The position numbers and the translations under genes were made by a program. Below are positions 8,580-18,959 of a stretch of DNA of 64,000 nt, one piece after another. The DNA is taken from positions 124,001 to 188,000 of the forward strand of contig NZ_JANGAD010000004.1 in assembly GCF_024461735.1 (NCBI RefSeq), given 5' to 3'. The stretch is from Anaerotignum propionicum (GTDB taxonomy: Bacteria; Bacillota; Clostridia; Lachnospirales; Anaerotignaceae). The notes beneath the pieces are model-generated. The model made no database searches and was not told the origin of the DNA. It saw only the letters and a list, made by a program, of their open reading frames with translations. Within the stretch, counting starts at the first letter, position 1. Every line of letters begins with the position of its first letter.

Positions 8580-9020
8580 ATGAAAAAGAAATTGTGGGTT
8601 GGAGCAATGATGATTGCCATGGCTCTGGGTTTGACAGCGTGCGGTGAGAAAGCAGAAGGTTCTGCCGATGAAGGCGAGAGCATTACCATTGATTTTATTA
8701 ACCAAACAGGCGCTGATGTGGGGATTTTGCGAATTCGGCCCAATGACAAGGATGATTGGTCTGAGAACCTCCTTCAGGAAGAGGCGTGGAAGCAAAATTA
8801 TGAAATGCCTGTGTCTTTGAGTGGTGAGCTGCCCAAGCCTGAAGATGGCTGGCAGGTAGAAATGAAATTTTTAAATGGTACAGAGGAAATTTGGCAAGGC
8901 ATTGTTTTGGAGGATAACACAACTGCGGTTTTTTCCTATGAAAATGGATTGCCTGTTGTGAAAATAGAAGCCACTGAAGAAGCTGATCAGACTTCAAATA
9001 CGGGCAATGTAACAGAATAA
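8580..9020 (+). CDS. Small lipoprotein of unknown function
   Basis: A 146-residue precursor with a lipobox LTAC (Cys21). The mature part is acidic and contains beta-rich stretches such as FINQTGADVGILRIRP and VLEDNTTAVFSYENG. I do not recognise a family beyond secreted lipoprotein. The start at 8580 is chosen over an in-frame upstream start at 8559 because AAGGAG lies 8-9 bases before it and the signal peptide then begins MKKK. It follows the cyclophilin gene closely and shares its terminator, so the two are likely co-expressed. Confidence 0.75.
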   Translation: MKKKLWVGAMMIAMALGLTACGEKAEGSADEGESITIDFINQTGADVGILRIRPNDKDDWSENLLQEEAWKQNYEMPVSLSGELPKPEDGWQVEMKFLNGTEEIWQGIVLEDNTTAVFSYENGLPVVKIEATEEADQTSNTGNVTE

Positions 9021-9033
9021 GAGTTGGAGTCAA

Positions 9034-9080
9034 AGGAGACTGCAAGATGGGATAAAACCGGGCTTGCAGTCTCTCTTTTT
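9034..9080 (+). terminator. Rho-independent terminator after the lipoprotein pair
   Basis: Perfect 11-bp stem GAGACTGCAAG (9036-9046) with CTTGCAGTCTC (9063-9073), followed by TCTTTTT. Confidence 0.88.
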
Positions 9081-9201
9081 ATTGGTAGATATTGAAATAA
9101 AGAGAAATATCCTCTTGTTTGAGGTGATTTTAGCCACCCTGACAAGCATGGATATGAATAAATTAGGATAAGGGGTTTATCGGCTCCGTGGATTAGGATG
9201 A

Positions 9202-10827
<1,626 letters not shown>

Positions 10828-10925
10828 GAAAATCTTAAACAAAAAATAGCCGTTTTCTAAGATTTTTCTGTTAGAATGAAACATGTAAGGGGGAAATACT
10901 CTATTTATAAAGGAGGAGTTCCGAA

Positions 10926-11351
10926 ATGAATTCAGAAAAAAAAGAAAAGGTATTGGTACTGGTTACTGCACAAAAGAATGCCTTACGATTGATTGACTAT
11001 GGTTTTTCCATGTCTCTGGCAAACGATGGAGAGTTACATATTTTGCATGTGCAAAAGGGAAACAGTGTTTTTGATGGATTGGATACTTTAAAGCGGTTAC
11101 AAGAACTGATAGATTACGGCAGCAGATTGGGTGCCTGCATCCATGTTCAGTGTGATAACGATGTGGCTGGATATGTGGGTCAATTTGTGGAAAAAGAGAA
11201 GATTACCCGTGTGATTTTAGGCGAGGGTCCTACCTCAAAGCAGGAGAAGGCCCTTGGCGAGTGGGATCGCATTATTGATATTATCCCCGAAGAAGTTATG
11301 CTGCACGTGGTGGCAAGAGAAGAAACAAAGCTTCAGCGTATGATTGTGTAA
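10926..11351 (+). CDS. Universal-stress-protein-like (UspA/KdpD Usp fold) protein
   Basis: A 141-residue soluble protein whose beta-alpha pattern fits the Usp fold: VLVLVTAQKNALRLIDYG at the start, a middle ELHILHVQKG strand, and a late VTRVILGEGP strand-loop resembling the phosphate-binding region of Usp domains found in KdpD. The full G-2x-G-9x-G(S/T) nucleotide-binding pattern is not complete, so ATP binding is uncertain. GGAGG precedes the ATG. Confidence 0.6.
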   Translation: MNSEKKEKVLVLVTAQKNALRLIDYGFSMSLANDGELHILHVQKGNSVFDGLDTLKRLQELIDYGSRLGACIHVQCDNDVAGYVGQFVEKEKITRVILGEGPTSKQEKALGEWDRIIDIIPEEVMLHVVAREETKLQRMIV

Positions 11352-11354
11352 GGA

Positions 11355-11384
11355 AAGGGGGCCGAAAAACGGCTCTCTTTTTTA
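11355..11384 (+). terminator. Probable terminator after the Usp-like gene
   Basis: GGCCG (around 11370) pairs with CGGCT across an A-rich loop, with G:T pairs extending the stem, then CTCTTTTTT. Confidence 0.6.
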
Positions 11385-11561
11385 CGGATTATTCAGGTAA
11401 TTTTGATTTTTTGTTGCAATCGGACAAGAATTATATTATCATTGCAAAGAGTGGAGAAATCTGTAACAAAATAGTTTTCATTCATTGATAAAACTGCGTG
11501 TGAATTGTATTTTGTAACATATTTCTTGATAAAGATATAGAATTAAAGGAGAGAGAAAAAA

Positions 11562-12062
11562 ATGAGTTTATATGAAAGCTGGATGGAAAAGGCATTTTCT
11601 CAAGAGGGCAGAAGTGTGGATGCGGTTTGGGATAGTTATTTGCCAAAAGAACAGCGTATTTATGAATATATTATCGGTGAAAAGGTAAAATCCTTAGAGG
11701 GAACCGTTGCTGAATTGGCAGTTCGTTTTAATATGAATGCAGAAGAACTTGTTGCTTTTGTGGATGGCATTAACGAAGCCTTGCCAGAAAAATATGAAAT
11801 GGAAGATTTAAAAGAAGACACAAAGATTTCTTTGCAGATTAATTTTGAAAAGCTTTACAAGAAAATGGTTGAATATAAGGCAGAGCATCTTTACAATTTG
11901 CCACAGTGGAATGGAATTTTTGATAGTGAGACACGTAAGAGAATGATGTTGGAACAGAAGAATTCTCGTACAGTAATCAAAGGAGAAAAAATCGGACGCA
12001 ACGATCCTTGCCCTTGTGGAAGCGGCAAAAAATACAAAAAATGCTGTGGGGCAAACCAATAA
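11562..12062 (+). CDS. SEC-C metal-binding motif protein
   Basis: A 166-residue protein with a helical N-terminal region of unknown fold and a C-terminal SEC-C motif, [17 protein letters not shown], the zinc-binding module first seen at the SecA C-terminus. Small stand-alone SEC-C proteins are common in Firmicutes; their partner (SecB/ribosome-like) is generally not known. Only two bases separate its stop from the tsaC start, so the two are very probably translationally linked. Confidence 0.8.
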   Translation: MSLYESWMEKAFSQEGRSVDAVWDSYLPKEQRIYEYIIGEKVKSLEGTVAELAVRFNMNAEELVAFVDGINEALPEKYEMEDLKEDTKISLQINFEKLYKKMVEYKAEHLYNLPQWNGIFDSETRKRMMLEQKNSRTVIKGEKIGRNDPCPCGSGKKYKKCCGANQ

Positions 12063-12064
12063 AA

Positions 12065-13120
12065 ATGGAAACAAGACTGATTAAAATCAGCACAGAGAAC
12101 CCAGAAGCTGACCTTGTTGAGGAAGCCGCCCGTGTTTTGCGAGAAGGCGGACTTGTGGCCTTTCCAACTGAAACGGTTTATGGCTTAGGGGGAAATGGGC
12201 TGGATAGCGAGGCTTGTAAAAAAATATATTCTGCCAAGGGGCGTCCATCGGACAACCCCTTGATTTTGCATATTTCCCAAATCAGTGAGTTGCGTCCCAT
12301 TGTGCGGGAAATTCCCCCAAAGGCGCAAAAGCTGATGGATGCTTTTTGGCCTGGTCCTCTTACCATGATTTTTCCAAAATCCGATATTGTCCCTTTGACC
12401 ACTACAGGCGGCTTGGATACCGTTGCAGTACGTTTCCCATCCCACCCTGTGGCCATCGCAATCATTCGTGCTTCGGGCTTGCCTATTGCAGGGCCAAGTG
12501 CAAATTCCTCAGGGAAACCTAGTCCGACAAGGGCGTCTCATGTTGCCTTTGATTTATCCGGTAAAATTGATATGATTGTAGATGGTGGTGCCGCTGAATG
12601 GGGGCTGGAGTCTACTATTGTTGATGTATCGGGAGAAATCCCTATTATTTTACGCCCCGGCGCCATTACGAAGGAAATGATGGAGGCTGTGGTGGATGAG
12701 GTTCTCATTGACCCTGCCATTTTGTCAAAGCCTTCGGATGATTTGCGCCCAAAAGCCCCAGGGATGAAGTATACACACTATTCCCCGGCGGCAAAGGTGA
12801 CCTTAGTAAAAGGGGATTCAAATGCTGTGATACGCAAGATTAACCAGCTTTGTGCCTCTGATAGTGCACAGGGCAAAAAGACAGGGGTTATGGCAACGGA
12901 GGAAACAAAGGAATTCTATCAGGCAGATGTGGTACTCTCTCTTGGAAAGAGGGAGAGTCCCGAGGAAATTGGTGCAAACCTATTTAAGTTTTTACGAAAA
13001 TTTGATTTTCTTGGAGTGGATATGGTTTATTCCGAGGTATTTCCTGAAGTTGGAGAAGGCTTGGCCATAATGAATCGCTTGAATAAAGCGGCAGGCTACA
13101 GCCGAATTGACGCAGAATAA
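12065..13120 (+). CDS. ywlC: L-threonylcarbamoyladenylate synthase (Sua5/YwlC type)
   Basis: Forms threonylcarbamoyl-AMP from threonine, bicarbonate and ATP for the t6A37 modification of ANN-decoding tRNAs. The 351-residue protein has the YrdC domain (about residues 15-200, with FPTETVYGLGGN, KGRPSDNPL, TGGLDTVAVRFPSHP and GPSANSSGKPSPT) followed by the Sua5 C-terminal domain (about 230-350) preceded by the linker PKAPGMKYTHYSP, as in longer Sua5 proteins. An earlier in-frame start at 12008 lies inside the SEC-C gene and is unlikely; ATG 12065 gives the normal N-terminus. Confidence 0.93.
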   Translation: METRLIKISTENPEADLVEEAARVLREGGLVAFPTETVYGLGGNGLDSEACKKIYSAKGRPSDNPLILHISQISELRPIVREIPPKAQKLMDAFWPGPLTMIFPKSDIVPLTTTGGLDTVAVRFPSHPVAIAIIRASGLPIAGPSANSSGKPSPTRASHVAFDLSGKIDMIVDGGAAEWGLESTIVDVSGEIPIILRPGAITKEMMEAVVDEVLIDPAILSKPSDDLRPKAPGMKYTHYSPAAKVTLVKGDSNAVIRKINQLCASDSAQGKKTGVMATEETKEFYQADVVLSLGKRESPEEIGANLFKFLRKFDFLGVDMVYSEVFPEVGEGLAIMNRLNKAAGYSRIDAE

Positions 13121-13139
13121 AAGATAAGGAGTGAGCAGG

Positions 13140-13568
13140 ATGTTAGCATTAGGTTGTGACCATGGCGGTTTTCCGCTGATGGTAGAGGTAATAAAATATT
13201 TGGATGATAACAAAATTCCTTATAAAAATTTTGGAACTTTTTCTGAGGAATCCGTGGATTATCCTGAGTTTGGCAAGCTGGTAGCCCATGCCGTTGCAAA
13301 TGGCGAATGTGAACAGGGCATTTTAATCTGTGGAACAGGAATTGGTATTTCTATTGCCGCTAACAAAGTAAAAGGAATTCGTGCTGCCCTTTGTGGTGAT
13401 GTTTTTTCCGCAAAAGCAACAAGAGAGCATAATGATGCCAATATTCTTGCTTTGGGCGCTCGCGTTACTGGCGCGGGTCTTGCTTTGGAAATTGTAAAGG
13501 CTTTTTTGGAAACGCCTTTTTCCAATGATGAACGTCATATAAGAAGAATTAAACAAATTGAAGACTGA
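13140..13568 (+). CDS. rpiB: Ribose-5-phosphate isomerase B
   Basis: Interconverts ribulose 5-phosphate and ribose 5-phosphate in the pentose phosphate pathway. The 142-residue protein has DHGGF near the N-terminus, the catalytic cysteine motif [13 protein letters not shown] and [14 protein letters not shown], all diagnostic of the LacAB/RpiB family. AAGGAG (13126-13131) lies 8 bases before ATG 13140; the in-frame GTG at 13131 overlaps that site and is rejected. The gene sits 19 bases after ywlC and 28 before upp, suggesting one operon for ribose-phosphate and nucleotide salvage. Confidence 0.93.
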   Translation: MLALGCDHGGFPLMVEVIKYLDDNKIPYKNFGTFSEESVDYPEFGKLVAHAVANGECEQGILICGTGIGISIAANKVKGIRAALCGDVFSAKATREHNDANILALGARVTGAGLALEIVKAFLETPFSNDERHIRRIKQIED

Positions 13569-13596
13569 AGAGACTGACAAGAAAGAAGGAACGAAA

Positions 13597-14223
13597 ATGA
13601 GTAAACTGTTCGTATCTGAACACCCAATGATTCAAAGCAAAATGGCGATGCTGAGAAACAAAGAAACCGGTTCAAAGGAATTCCGTGAAATTATCGGAGA
13701 GGTTGCAATGCTTTTATGCTACGAAGCGACAAGAGATTTGCCTTTGGCAGATATTGAGGTGGAAACACCCGTGGCTATGGCACAATGCCGTGTAATTGAT
13801 GCAAAGTTGGCAATCGTACCCATTTTGAGAGCGGGTATCGGTATGACAGACGGGCTTATCAATTTAATGCCTACTGCTAAAATCGGTCACATTGGTTTGT
13901 ATCGTGATCCTGAAACTTTAAACCCTGTTGAATATTACTGCAAGCTTCCCAGCGATGTTGAAGAAAGAATCGTATTCTTGACTGACCCTATGCTGGCAAC
14001 TGGCGGTACAGCAGAGGCGGCAATCGGATTTTTAAAGGATAAAGGCGTAAAAAATATCATCATGCTTTGTATTTTAGCTGCCCCTGACGGTGTAAAGAAA
14101 ATTCAGGAGGCTCATCCTGATGTTGATATTTATGCAGCGGCGTATGATGACATGCTGAATGACCATGGGTATATCGTTCCAGGCTTGGGTGATGCAGGCG
14201 ACAGAATCTTCGGAACAAAATAA
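13597..14223 (+). CDS. upp: Uracil phosphoribosyltransferase
   Basis: Converts uracil and PRPP to UMP. The 208-residue protein has the PRTase motif [10 protein letters not shown] (PRPP-binding loop) and the family motifs [10 protein letters not shown] and [13 protein letters not shown] at the C-terminus that binds uracil. The ATG at 13597 gives the conserved N-terminus and is used instead of an in-frame upstream ATG at 13558. The order ywlC-rpiB-upp is also seen in Bacillus, next to cell-wall genes. Confidence 0.95.
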   Translation: MSKLFVSEHPMIQSKMAMLRNKETGSKEFREIIGEVAMLLCYEATRDLPLADIEVETPVAMAQCRVIDAKLAIVPILRAGIGMTDGLINLMPTAKIGHIGLYRDPETLNPVEYYCKLPSDVEERIVFLTDPMLATGGTAEAAIGFLKDKGVKNIIMLCILAAPDGVKKIQEAHPDVDIYAAAYDDMLNDHGYIVPGLGDAGDRIFGTK

Positions 14224-14356
14224 ATGAAAAAGTAAAGGGGATTTTCATATGCCGCCATCTTTTTAAGAGGTGGAAGCTGCTTGGCAGATTGCGGCATGAT
14301 GATCCCCATTTTCCTGTATAGGGAGTTTCTCCCCACTGTTAGGAGAGGATTTTTGA

Positions 14357-15394
14357 ATGCAACATAATTGGATATTATATATAGCTGCTTTTGCCAGTGC
14401 CTTTGCCATTACATTGGTTGCAACCCCTTTTGCCAAATGGATATCCATAAAATGCGGTGCCATTGATTATCCAAAGGACAGAGGTGTTCATAAAAAACCC
14501 ATGCCCAGAATGGGCGGTGTTGCCATTGTATTGGGCTTTACCGTGACTGTTTTGATGATTTTCTTTTTTGACAGGGGTATGAGCACAAAACAGTTTGTTG
14601 GCTTTTTGAGCGGAGCGCTGTTGATTGCGGCCTTAGGTGTTTTGGATGATATGAAAAATCTCCCTGCAAAGCTAAAATTTTGTGTTCAGATTGTGGCGGC
14701 ATTGATTGTCATTTTCTCCGGAATACAAATCAATGTGGTGCTTTGGCCTGTAACTGCGGCTTTGCAGAAGTTCAGCATCCCTATAACCCTAGTTTGGATT
14801 GTTGGGGTAACCAATGCGGTGAATTTGATTGACGGTTTAGATGGTTTGGCGGCAGGGGTCTCCTCTATCGCAGCATTAAGCCTCATGGTACTGTGTATTA
14901 TGACGGGTAGTAATACTGCGGTGGTTTTAACAGCTGCTTTGGCAGGTGCTTGCCTAGGATTTTTGCCCAGAAACTTTAATCCTGCAGAAATTTTCATGGG
15001 TGATACAGGTTCTACTTTCCTGGGGTTTGTTTTATCTGTAACCAGTATTCTTGGTGTGTTTAAGGGGTATGCTCTTTTGGCGGTAAGCGTCAGTGTTTTA
15101 TGTCTTGGGTTGCCCGTATTTGATACAATTTTTGCCATGTTGCGCAGAATGGCGAAACACCAGTCCATTATGCAGCCTGATCGAGGGCATTTGCATCATC
15201 GTCTCATTGATCGAGGATTTTCTCAAAAACAGGCGGTGTTGATTTTATATGCAATCAGCTTTTGTTTAGGGTGTTTGGCAATTTTTATTTCTTTTAAAGA
15301 TTCCAGAATTATAGTGGTGGTATTGCTCACTGTAATTTTGTTAAGCTTTATTATTTATTATTTTAATGTTCACATTAAACATAAGAGTAAATAA
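14357..15394 (+). CDS. tagO: Undecaprenyl-phosphate GlcNAc-1-phosphate transferase (TagO/WecA type)
   Basis: Starts teichoic-acid or other surface-glycan synthesis by transferring GlcNAc-1-phosphate to undecaprenyl phosphate. The 345-residue protein is polytopic (about ten helices) of the MraY/WecA family with the signatures RGVHKKPMPRMGG, LGVLDDMKNLP (catalytic DD), NLIDGLDGLAAG, FMGDTGS and the cytoplasmic HLHHRLIDRG loop. The HLHHR form marks the WecA/TagO side of the family over MraY. AGGAGAGG precedes the ATG with 8 bases. Placement after upp recalls Bacillus-type order of upp and wall genes. Confidence 0.9.
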   Translation: MQHNWILYIAAFASAFAITLVATPFAKWISIKCGAIDYPKDRGVHKKPMPRMGGVAIVLGFTVTVLMIFFFDRGMSTKQFVGFLSGALLIAALGVLDDMKNLPAKLKFCVQIVAALIVIFSGIQINVVLWPVTAALQKFSIPITLVWIVGVTNAVNLIDGLDGLAAGVSSIAALSLMVLCIMTGSNTAVVLTAALAGACLGFLPRNFNPAEIFMGDTGSTFLGFVLSVTSILGVFKGYALLAVSVSVLCLGLPVFDTIFAMLRRMAKHQSIMQPDRGHLHHRLIDRGFSQKQAVLILYAISFCLGCLAIFISFKDSRIIVVVLLTVILLSFIIYYFNVHIKHKSK

Positions 15395-15440
15395 AAAAAG
15401 GCTGTCCATAGACGTATTTTGTCAATGGCAGTCTTTTCTT
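15395..15440 (+). terminator. Possible terminator after the TagO-like gene
   Basis: Imperfect long stem in which AGGCTGTCCATAGAC pairs with the GTCAATGGCAGTCTT region, followed by TTTTCTT. Mismatches make it weaker than others in the window. Confidence 0.5.
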
Positions 15441-15501
15441 AACCCATAAGTTATGATATACTGAAAGGTACGAAAATATCAGAATGGAGAGGAGGCTACT
15501 T

Positions 15502-16428
15502 ATGGCACGGGAAATTTGTATTTCAAATGAATTTATTGAAAAAGAACTGCCTTTGGCACCCCCGCTGTATGTTTCTATCTATCTGATGACAAAAGCCTTG
15601 GAGGATGCGGATGCAGCGACCATTGCCCGAAGGCTGAATGTTTTAGAAAGTGATGTGGTTCGGGCTTGGCAATATTGGCAGGAAAGAGAACGAGCAAAAC
15701 CTGTTGAACAGGCATCCACAAGGGTTTTTATGGAGCAAAAGCCTGAATACAGTATGGCGGAGTTATCTGAATATATGAAGCATGGTGAAATGAAAGCCTT
15801 GTTGCAAACGGCTCAGCGCAAATTGGGCAAGCCTTTAACCCAACAGGATATCAGTATGATATTTGGCTTGTATGATTGGCTTGGCTTTTCTATAGATTTG
15901 ATTGAAGTGTTGCTTTCCTATTGCGTTTCTGATGGATTTAAGGGGATGCGTTATGTGGAAAAAGTGGCCATGGCTTGGGCAGAAGATGGCATCCAAACTG
16001 TGGACAAGGCTGTGGAATACATAGAAATGAGAAAAACAAGCTTTCATACGATTATGCGTGCCTTTGGGCAAAGTGGTAGAATGCCTGTGGAGGGCGAAGA
16101 GACCTATATGAAAAAATGGTTGAGAGAGTATGAAATGTCCATTGATGTCATAAAGGTGGCTTGCGAAAGAACGGTCATGCAGACGGGAAAAGTGAGTTTT
16201 GCTTATGCCGATAGCATTTTAAAAAAATGGAAAGATGCAGGAGTGAAATCCCCTGCTGATATAGAAGCTTTGGATCGGGCTTTTGCTGCGAAAAAGACAG
16301 TAAAAGCTGGGGAGCAGAAAGCTGTGGTTACACAGCCAAAGCAAAATCGATTTATCAATTATCCCCAAAGACAATGGGATTTTGAGAAATTGGAGAAGCT
16401 GCAACGAGAAGAAAGAGATAAATGGTAA
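15502..16428 (+). CDS. DnaD-domain replication protein
   Basis: A 308-residue DnaD/DnaB-like primosomal protein. The N-terminal part (about 1-75) is a winged-helix-like module, followed by two DnaB_2-type helical repeats: about residues 90-165 (MAELSEYMKHGEMKALLQTAQ, ISMIFGLYDWLGFSIDLIEVLLSYC) and about 205-265 ending near YADSILKKWKDAGVKSP. In Firmicutes such proteins help open DNA and recruit the helicase loader. AGGAGG lies 6 bases before ATG 15502, preferred to the in-frame ATG at 15484. It runs directly into the DnaI-like gene. Confidence 0.88.
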   Translation: MAREICISNEFIEKELPLAPPLYVSIYLMTKALEDADAATIARRLNVLESDVVRAWQYWQERERAKPVEQASTRVFMEQKPEYSMAELSEYMKHGEMKALLQTAQRKLGKPLTQQDISMIFGLYDWLGFSIDLIEVLLSYCVSDGFKGMRYVEKVAMAWAEDGIQTVDKAVEYIEMRKTSFHTIMRAFGQSGRMPVEGEETYMKKWLREYEMSIDVIKVACERTVMQTGKVSFAYADSILKKWKDAGVKSPADIEALDRAFAAKKTVKAGEQKAVVTQPKQNRFINYPQRQWDFEKLEKLQREERDKW

Positions 16429-16442
16429 AGGAGGCGGGAGCT

Positions 16443-17441
16443 TTGGCAACAAGAACACAGATATTTCGTGAAATATTACGGGAGTACGATAGCTTGCGCA
16501 CCAAAAAGGCTGGGGAGCTGCGGGAGAGAAAGGCTGTGCTTTTTGAAAGACTGCCCCGCTTAGCAGAAATTGAGCAGGAAATGGCGTTGTTGGGAACAAA
16601 AACTGCCAGAATGGTTTTGCAGGGTGAGCTTGAAGCCAAGGATATTGTGGAACAGTTGAAAATGGGGCAAAAGGTTTTGGAAGAGGAACGTAGTCAGATT
16701 TTGGCGGTTCATAACTTAACTCCCCAAATTCTTGAGGTGGAATATGCATGCCCTAAATGCAAAGACACCGGATACATCGGTACGGAGCAATGCCTTTGCA
16801 TGAAAAGGCGATTGATGGACAAACTTTATGACCAGTCCAATGTGCGAGATTTGATAAAAGTTGAAAATTTTGATAACTTTAATTTTGCTTTATATAGCTC
16901 CAATCCTTCAAAGGAAGAAGGAATTTCTCCAAAAGCAAATGCAGAAAAGCTTTATCGCAGAGCATTAGCGTTTGTAGAAGAGTTTGGCAATGGGGCAAAC
17001 CTTTTGATTTACGGTGGAACGGGCTTAGGAAAGACCTTTCTTTGTAACTGCATTGCCAAGGATTTATTGGCAAAGGGCCATACCGTTTTATACCTTACAG
17101 CAGGGCAGTTATTCAGAAAGCTGGAGGAGCAAAGGTTCCATAGAGATGATGATGAGGAGGAGGCTAAGGAGTGGGATCAAGAGCTGTTGGAAGCAGAGCT
17201 TTTGATTATTGATGACTTGGGCACAGAGTTTTCCACTATATTTACAACTTCGGAGCTTTTTCGCATTGTGAACGACAGAAAATTGGCAAAAAGGGCTGTT
17301 GTAATTTCCACCAACCTAGGCCCAACAGAATTGATGAGTCTTTATTCTGATCGTGTTACTTCTCGTTTTTTTGGAGAGTTTGAGCAAATGAAGTTTTTTG
17401 GTGATGATATACGTATTATTAAAAAATATCAAAAGAAGTGA
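16443..17441 (+). CDS. dnaI: DnaI/DnaC-like helicase loader ATPase
   Basis: A 332-residue AAA+ protein expected to load replicative DnaB-type helicase. The N-terminal half has coiled-coil-like helices and a four-cysteine zinc site (CPKCKDTGYIG...CLC, about residues 103-119); the AAA+ domain has Walker A YGGTGLGKT (about 190-198), Walker B LLIIDDLGTE, sensor STNLGPTEL and an R-finger-like VTSRFF. The TTG at 16443 is chosen because AAAGGAGG (16427-16434) lies 8 bases upstream; ATG 16422 overlaps the DnaD stop. The adjacent DnaD-like gene makes this a compact primosome pair. Confidence 0.9.
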   Translation: MATRTQIFREILREYDSLRTKKAGELRERKAVLFERLPRLAEIEQEMALLGTKTARMVLQGELEAKDIVEQLKMGQKVLEEERSQILAVHNLTPQILEVEYACPKCKDTGYIGTEQCLCMKRRLMDKLYDQSNVRDLIKVENFDNFNFALYSSNPSKEEGISPKANAEKLYRRALAFVEEFGNGANLLIYGGTGLGKTFLCNCIAKDLLAKGHTVLYLTAGQLFRKLEEQRFHRDDDEEEAKEWDQELLEAELLIIDDLGTEFSTIFTTSELFRIVNDRKLAKRAVVISTNLGPTELMSLYSDRVTSRFFGEFEQMKFFGDDIRIIKKYQKK

Positions 17442-17452
17442 GATTTTATTAA

Positions 17453-17491
17453 AGGAACGTATGGCTTTATATAAGCCTACGTTCTTTTTTT
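17453..17491 (+). terminator. Rho-independent terminator after dnaI
   Basis: GAACGTA (17455-17461) pairs with TACGTTC (17478-17484), extended by GGCT/AGCC, then seven T. Confidence 0.88.
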
Positions 17492-17823
17492 GGAGGATAT
17501 GAATCTCTGAAGGTTTTTATGAAAATCTGTCAAAATAATCAAGCATTTGTAAAACCAAATGGAAAAATGGGAATAATACACAAATACACTTCCAGAGACC
17601 TCTAGTTATGTCTAATACGAATAAGACATAAAGAATTATGGCTTATTACCTTAGTAAAAAAAATAGGCACAAATTTGGTTTTGTGGTATAATAAAACAAC
17701 AATTCTTTTCAATTTCTTTTCTTTGAAAGGGTTTGAAAAGTAATTGAAATAGCAAAACATGATACTGTTTATCAAAGCGTATTGATGTTTTACCCTAATT
17801 TATAAAGATTTTTGAGGTGTCAA
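17492..17823 (+). other. Non-coding leader upstream of tmk
   Basis: AT-rich spacer without a credible gene. It holds a perfect 8-bp hairpin (TTATGTCT 17606-17613 with AGACATAA 17624-17631, 10-base loop, no T tract) and an extended -10 promoter at 17664-17692, leaving a roughly 125-base untranslated leader. No known riboswitch was recognised. Confidence 0.5.
17664..17692 (+). promoter_or_regulatory. Putative promoter for the tmk operon
   Basis: TAGGCA (17664-17669), 17-base spacer, TATAAT (17687-17692) preceded by TGG, an extended -10 element. Confidence 0.55.
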
Positions 17824-18450
17824 ATGAGAGGATTCTTTATTTCGGTGGAGGGAAGCGATGGCAGCGGAAAATCCACACAGATTAAAAAAATAGATGAATA
17901 TTTGAAGAGCAAAAATCAGGAGGTCCTTCTAACCAGGGAGCCGGGAGGAACTGTAATTTCTGAAAAAATACGTGAATTGTTATTGGATCCTTCTCATAAA
18001 GAAATGAAAGCCAAAACAGAAATGCTTTTATATGCCGCTGCAAGAGCCCAGCATCTGGAGGAATTTATATTACCCAGTTTGCAGGCAGGGAAGCATGTAT
18101 TAACAGATCGTTTTACCGATTCCAGCATTGCCTATCAGGGCTTTGGCCGTGGTTTGGGTGAGATTGTTGCTGAGGTAAACCGTATTGCAACAGGGGGAAT
18201 TTCTCCGGATATTACGTTTTTCTTGGAGCTTTCTCCAGAAGCTGGAATTGCCAGAAAAATATCGGAAGAAAACCACGAGATGGATCGGTTGGAGCAGGAA
18301 AAACAAGAGTTCCATCAAAGGGTATATGACGGTTACAAAACTTTGTGTGAATCGGAAGGACAGCGTATTTGTCTGATTGATGCAAGTGCAGGAATTGAAG
18401 CTGTTTTCTCTCACATAAAGGTGGAGCTAGATAGGTTATTTGGTTTTTAA
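17824..18450 (+). CDS. tmk: Thymidylate kinase
   Basis: Phosphorylates dTMP to dTDP. The 208-residue protein has the P-loop EGSDGSGKST (residues 9-18), the DR(F/Y) motif in LTDRFTDSSIAYQGFGR and the following lid, all standard for bacterial Tmk. ATG 17824 follows GAGGTG closely; an upstream in-frame TTG at 17812 is less likely. It opens the conserved block tmk-darA-holB-ricT-trmN6-rsmI found in Bacillus and Clostridia. Confidence 0.95.
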   Translation: MRGFFISVEGSDGSGKSTQIKKIDEYLKSKNQEVLLTREPGGTVISEKIRELLLDPSHKEMKAKTEMLLYAAARAQHLEEFILPSLQAGKHVLTDRFTDSSIAYQGFGRGLGEIVAEVNRIATGGISPDITFFLELSPEAGIARKISEENHEMDRLEQEKQEFHQRVYDGYKTLCESEGQRICLIDASAGIEAVFSHIKVELDRLFGF

Positions 18451-18531
18451 GCGCTTTTACAGCGTATGTTTCAGTATTCATACAAATATTGTTTCAAGTC
18501 AAATAAATTATGTTGGATGGGAGGAGTTTCT

Positions 18532-18858
18532 ATGAAGCTAATAATTGCCATTATTCAAGATGAAGACGCAGGTGAGGTTATCTCCAATCTCAATAAGGCG
18601 AACTTTCAGGTAACAAGACTGGCAACAAAGGGCGGCTTTTTAAGAGCCGGAAATACGACTCTCTTAACCGGTGTTGAGGATGAAAAAGTAGAAGAGGCTA
18701 TGGGGATTATTGAAGAAAACAGTAAGTCCCGTACCCAGTATGCTACCCTTCCTTCTTCTTGCGGTGCAATGCATGGCTTTATTTTGGCACCCATAGAGGT
18801 GAATATCGGGGGTGCCACAGTGTTTGTGGTAGATGTGGAACAATTTAAAAAGTTTTAA
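18532..18858 (+). CDS. darA: Cyclic-di-AMP receptor, PII-like (DarA/PstA/YaaQ)
   Basis: A 108-residue PII-like trimer subunit that binds c-di-AMP (DUF970). Recognised by the start MKLIIAIIQDEDAGEVI, the T-loop-side segment VTRLATKGGFLRAGNTTLLTG-type pattern, and the end IGGATVFVVDVEQFKKF. GGGAGGAG precedes the ATG by about 6 bases; the earlier in-frame ATG at 18466 is rejected. Its position between tmk and holB is the conserved one, but the target of this receptor is unknown in most species. Confidence 0.93.
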   Translation: MKLIIAIIQDEDAGEVISNLNKANFQVTRLATKGGFLRAGNTTLLTGVEDEKVEEAMGIIEENSKSRTQYATLPSSCGAMHGFILAPIEVNIGGATVFVVDVEQFKKF

Positions 18859-18959
18859 TGTTTGGGAATTTGATACATCACTTTCTGACAAAAAGACTAT
18901 ATTTCGATATTCTGGTCAGAATCTCAAGAACATGATGTTTGAAGAAAGGAGGGGGCGCT

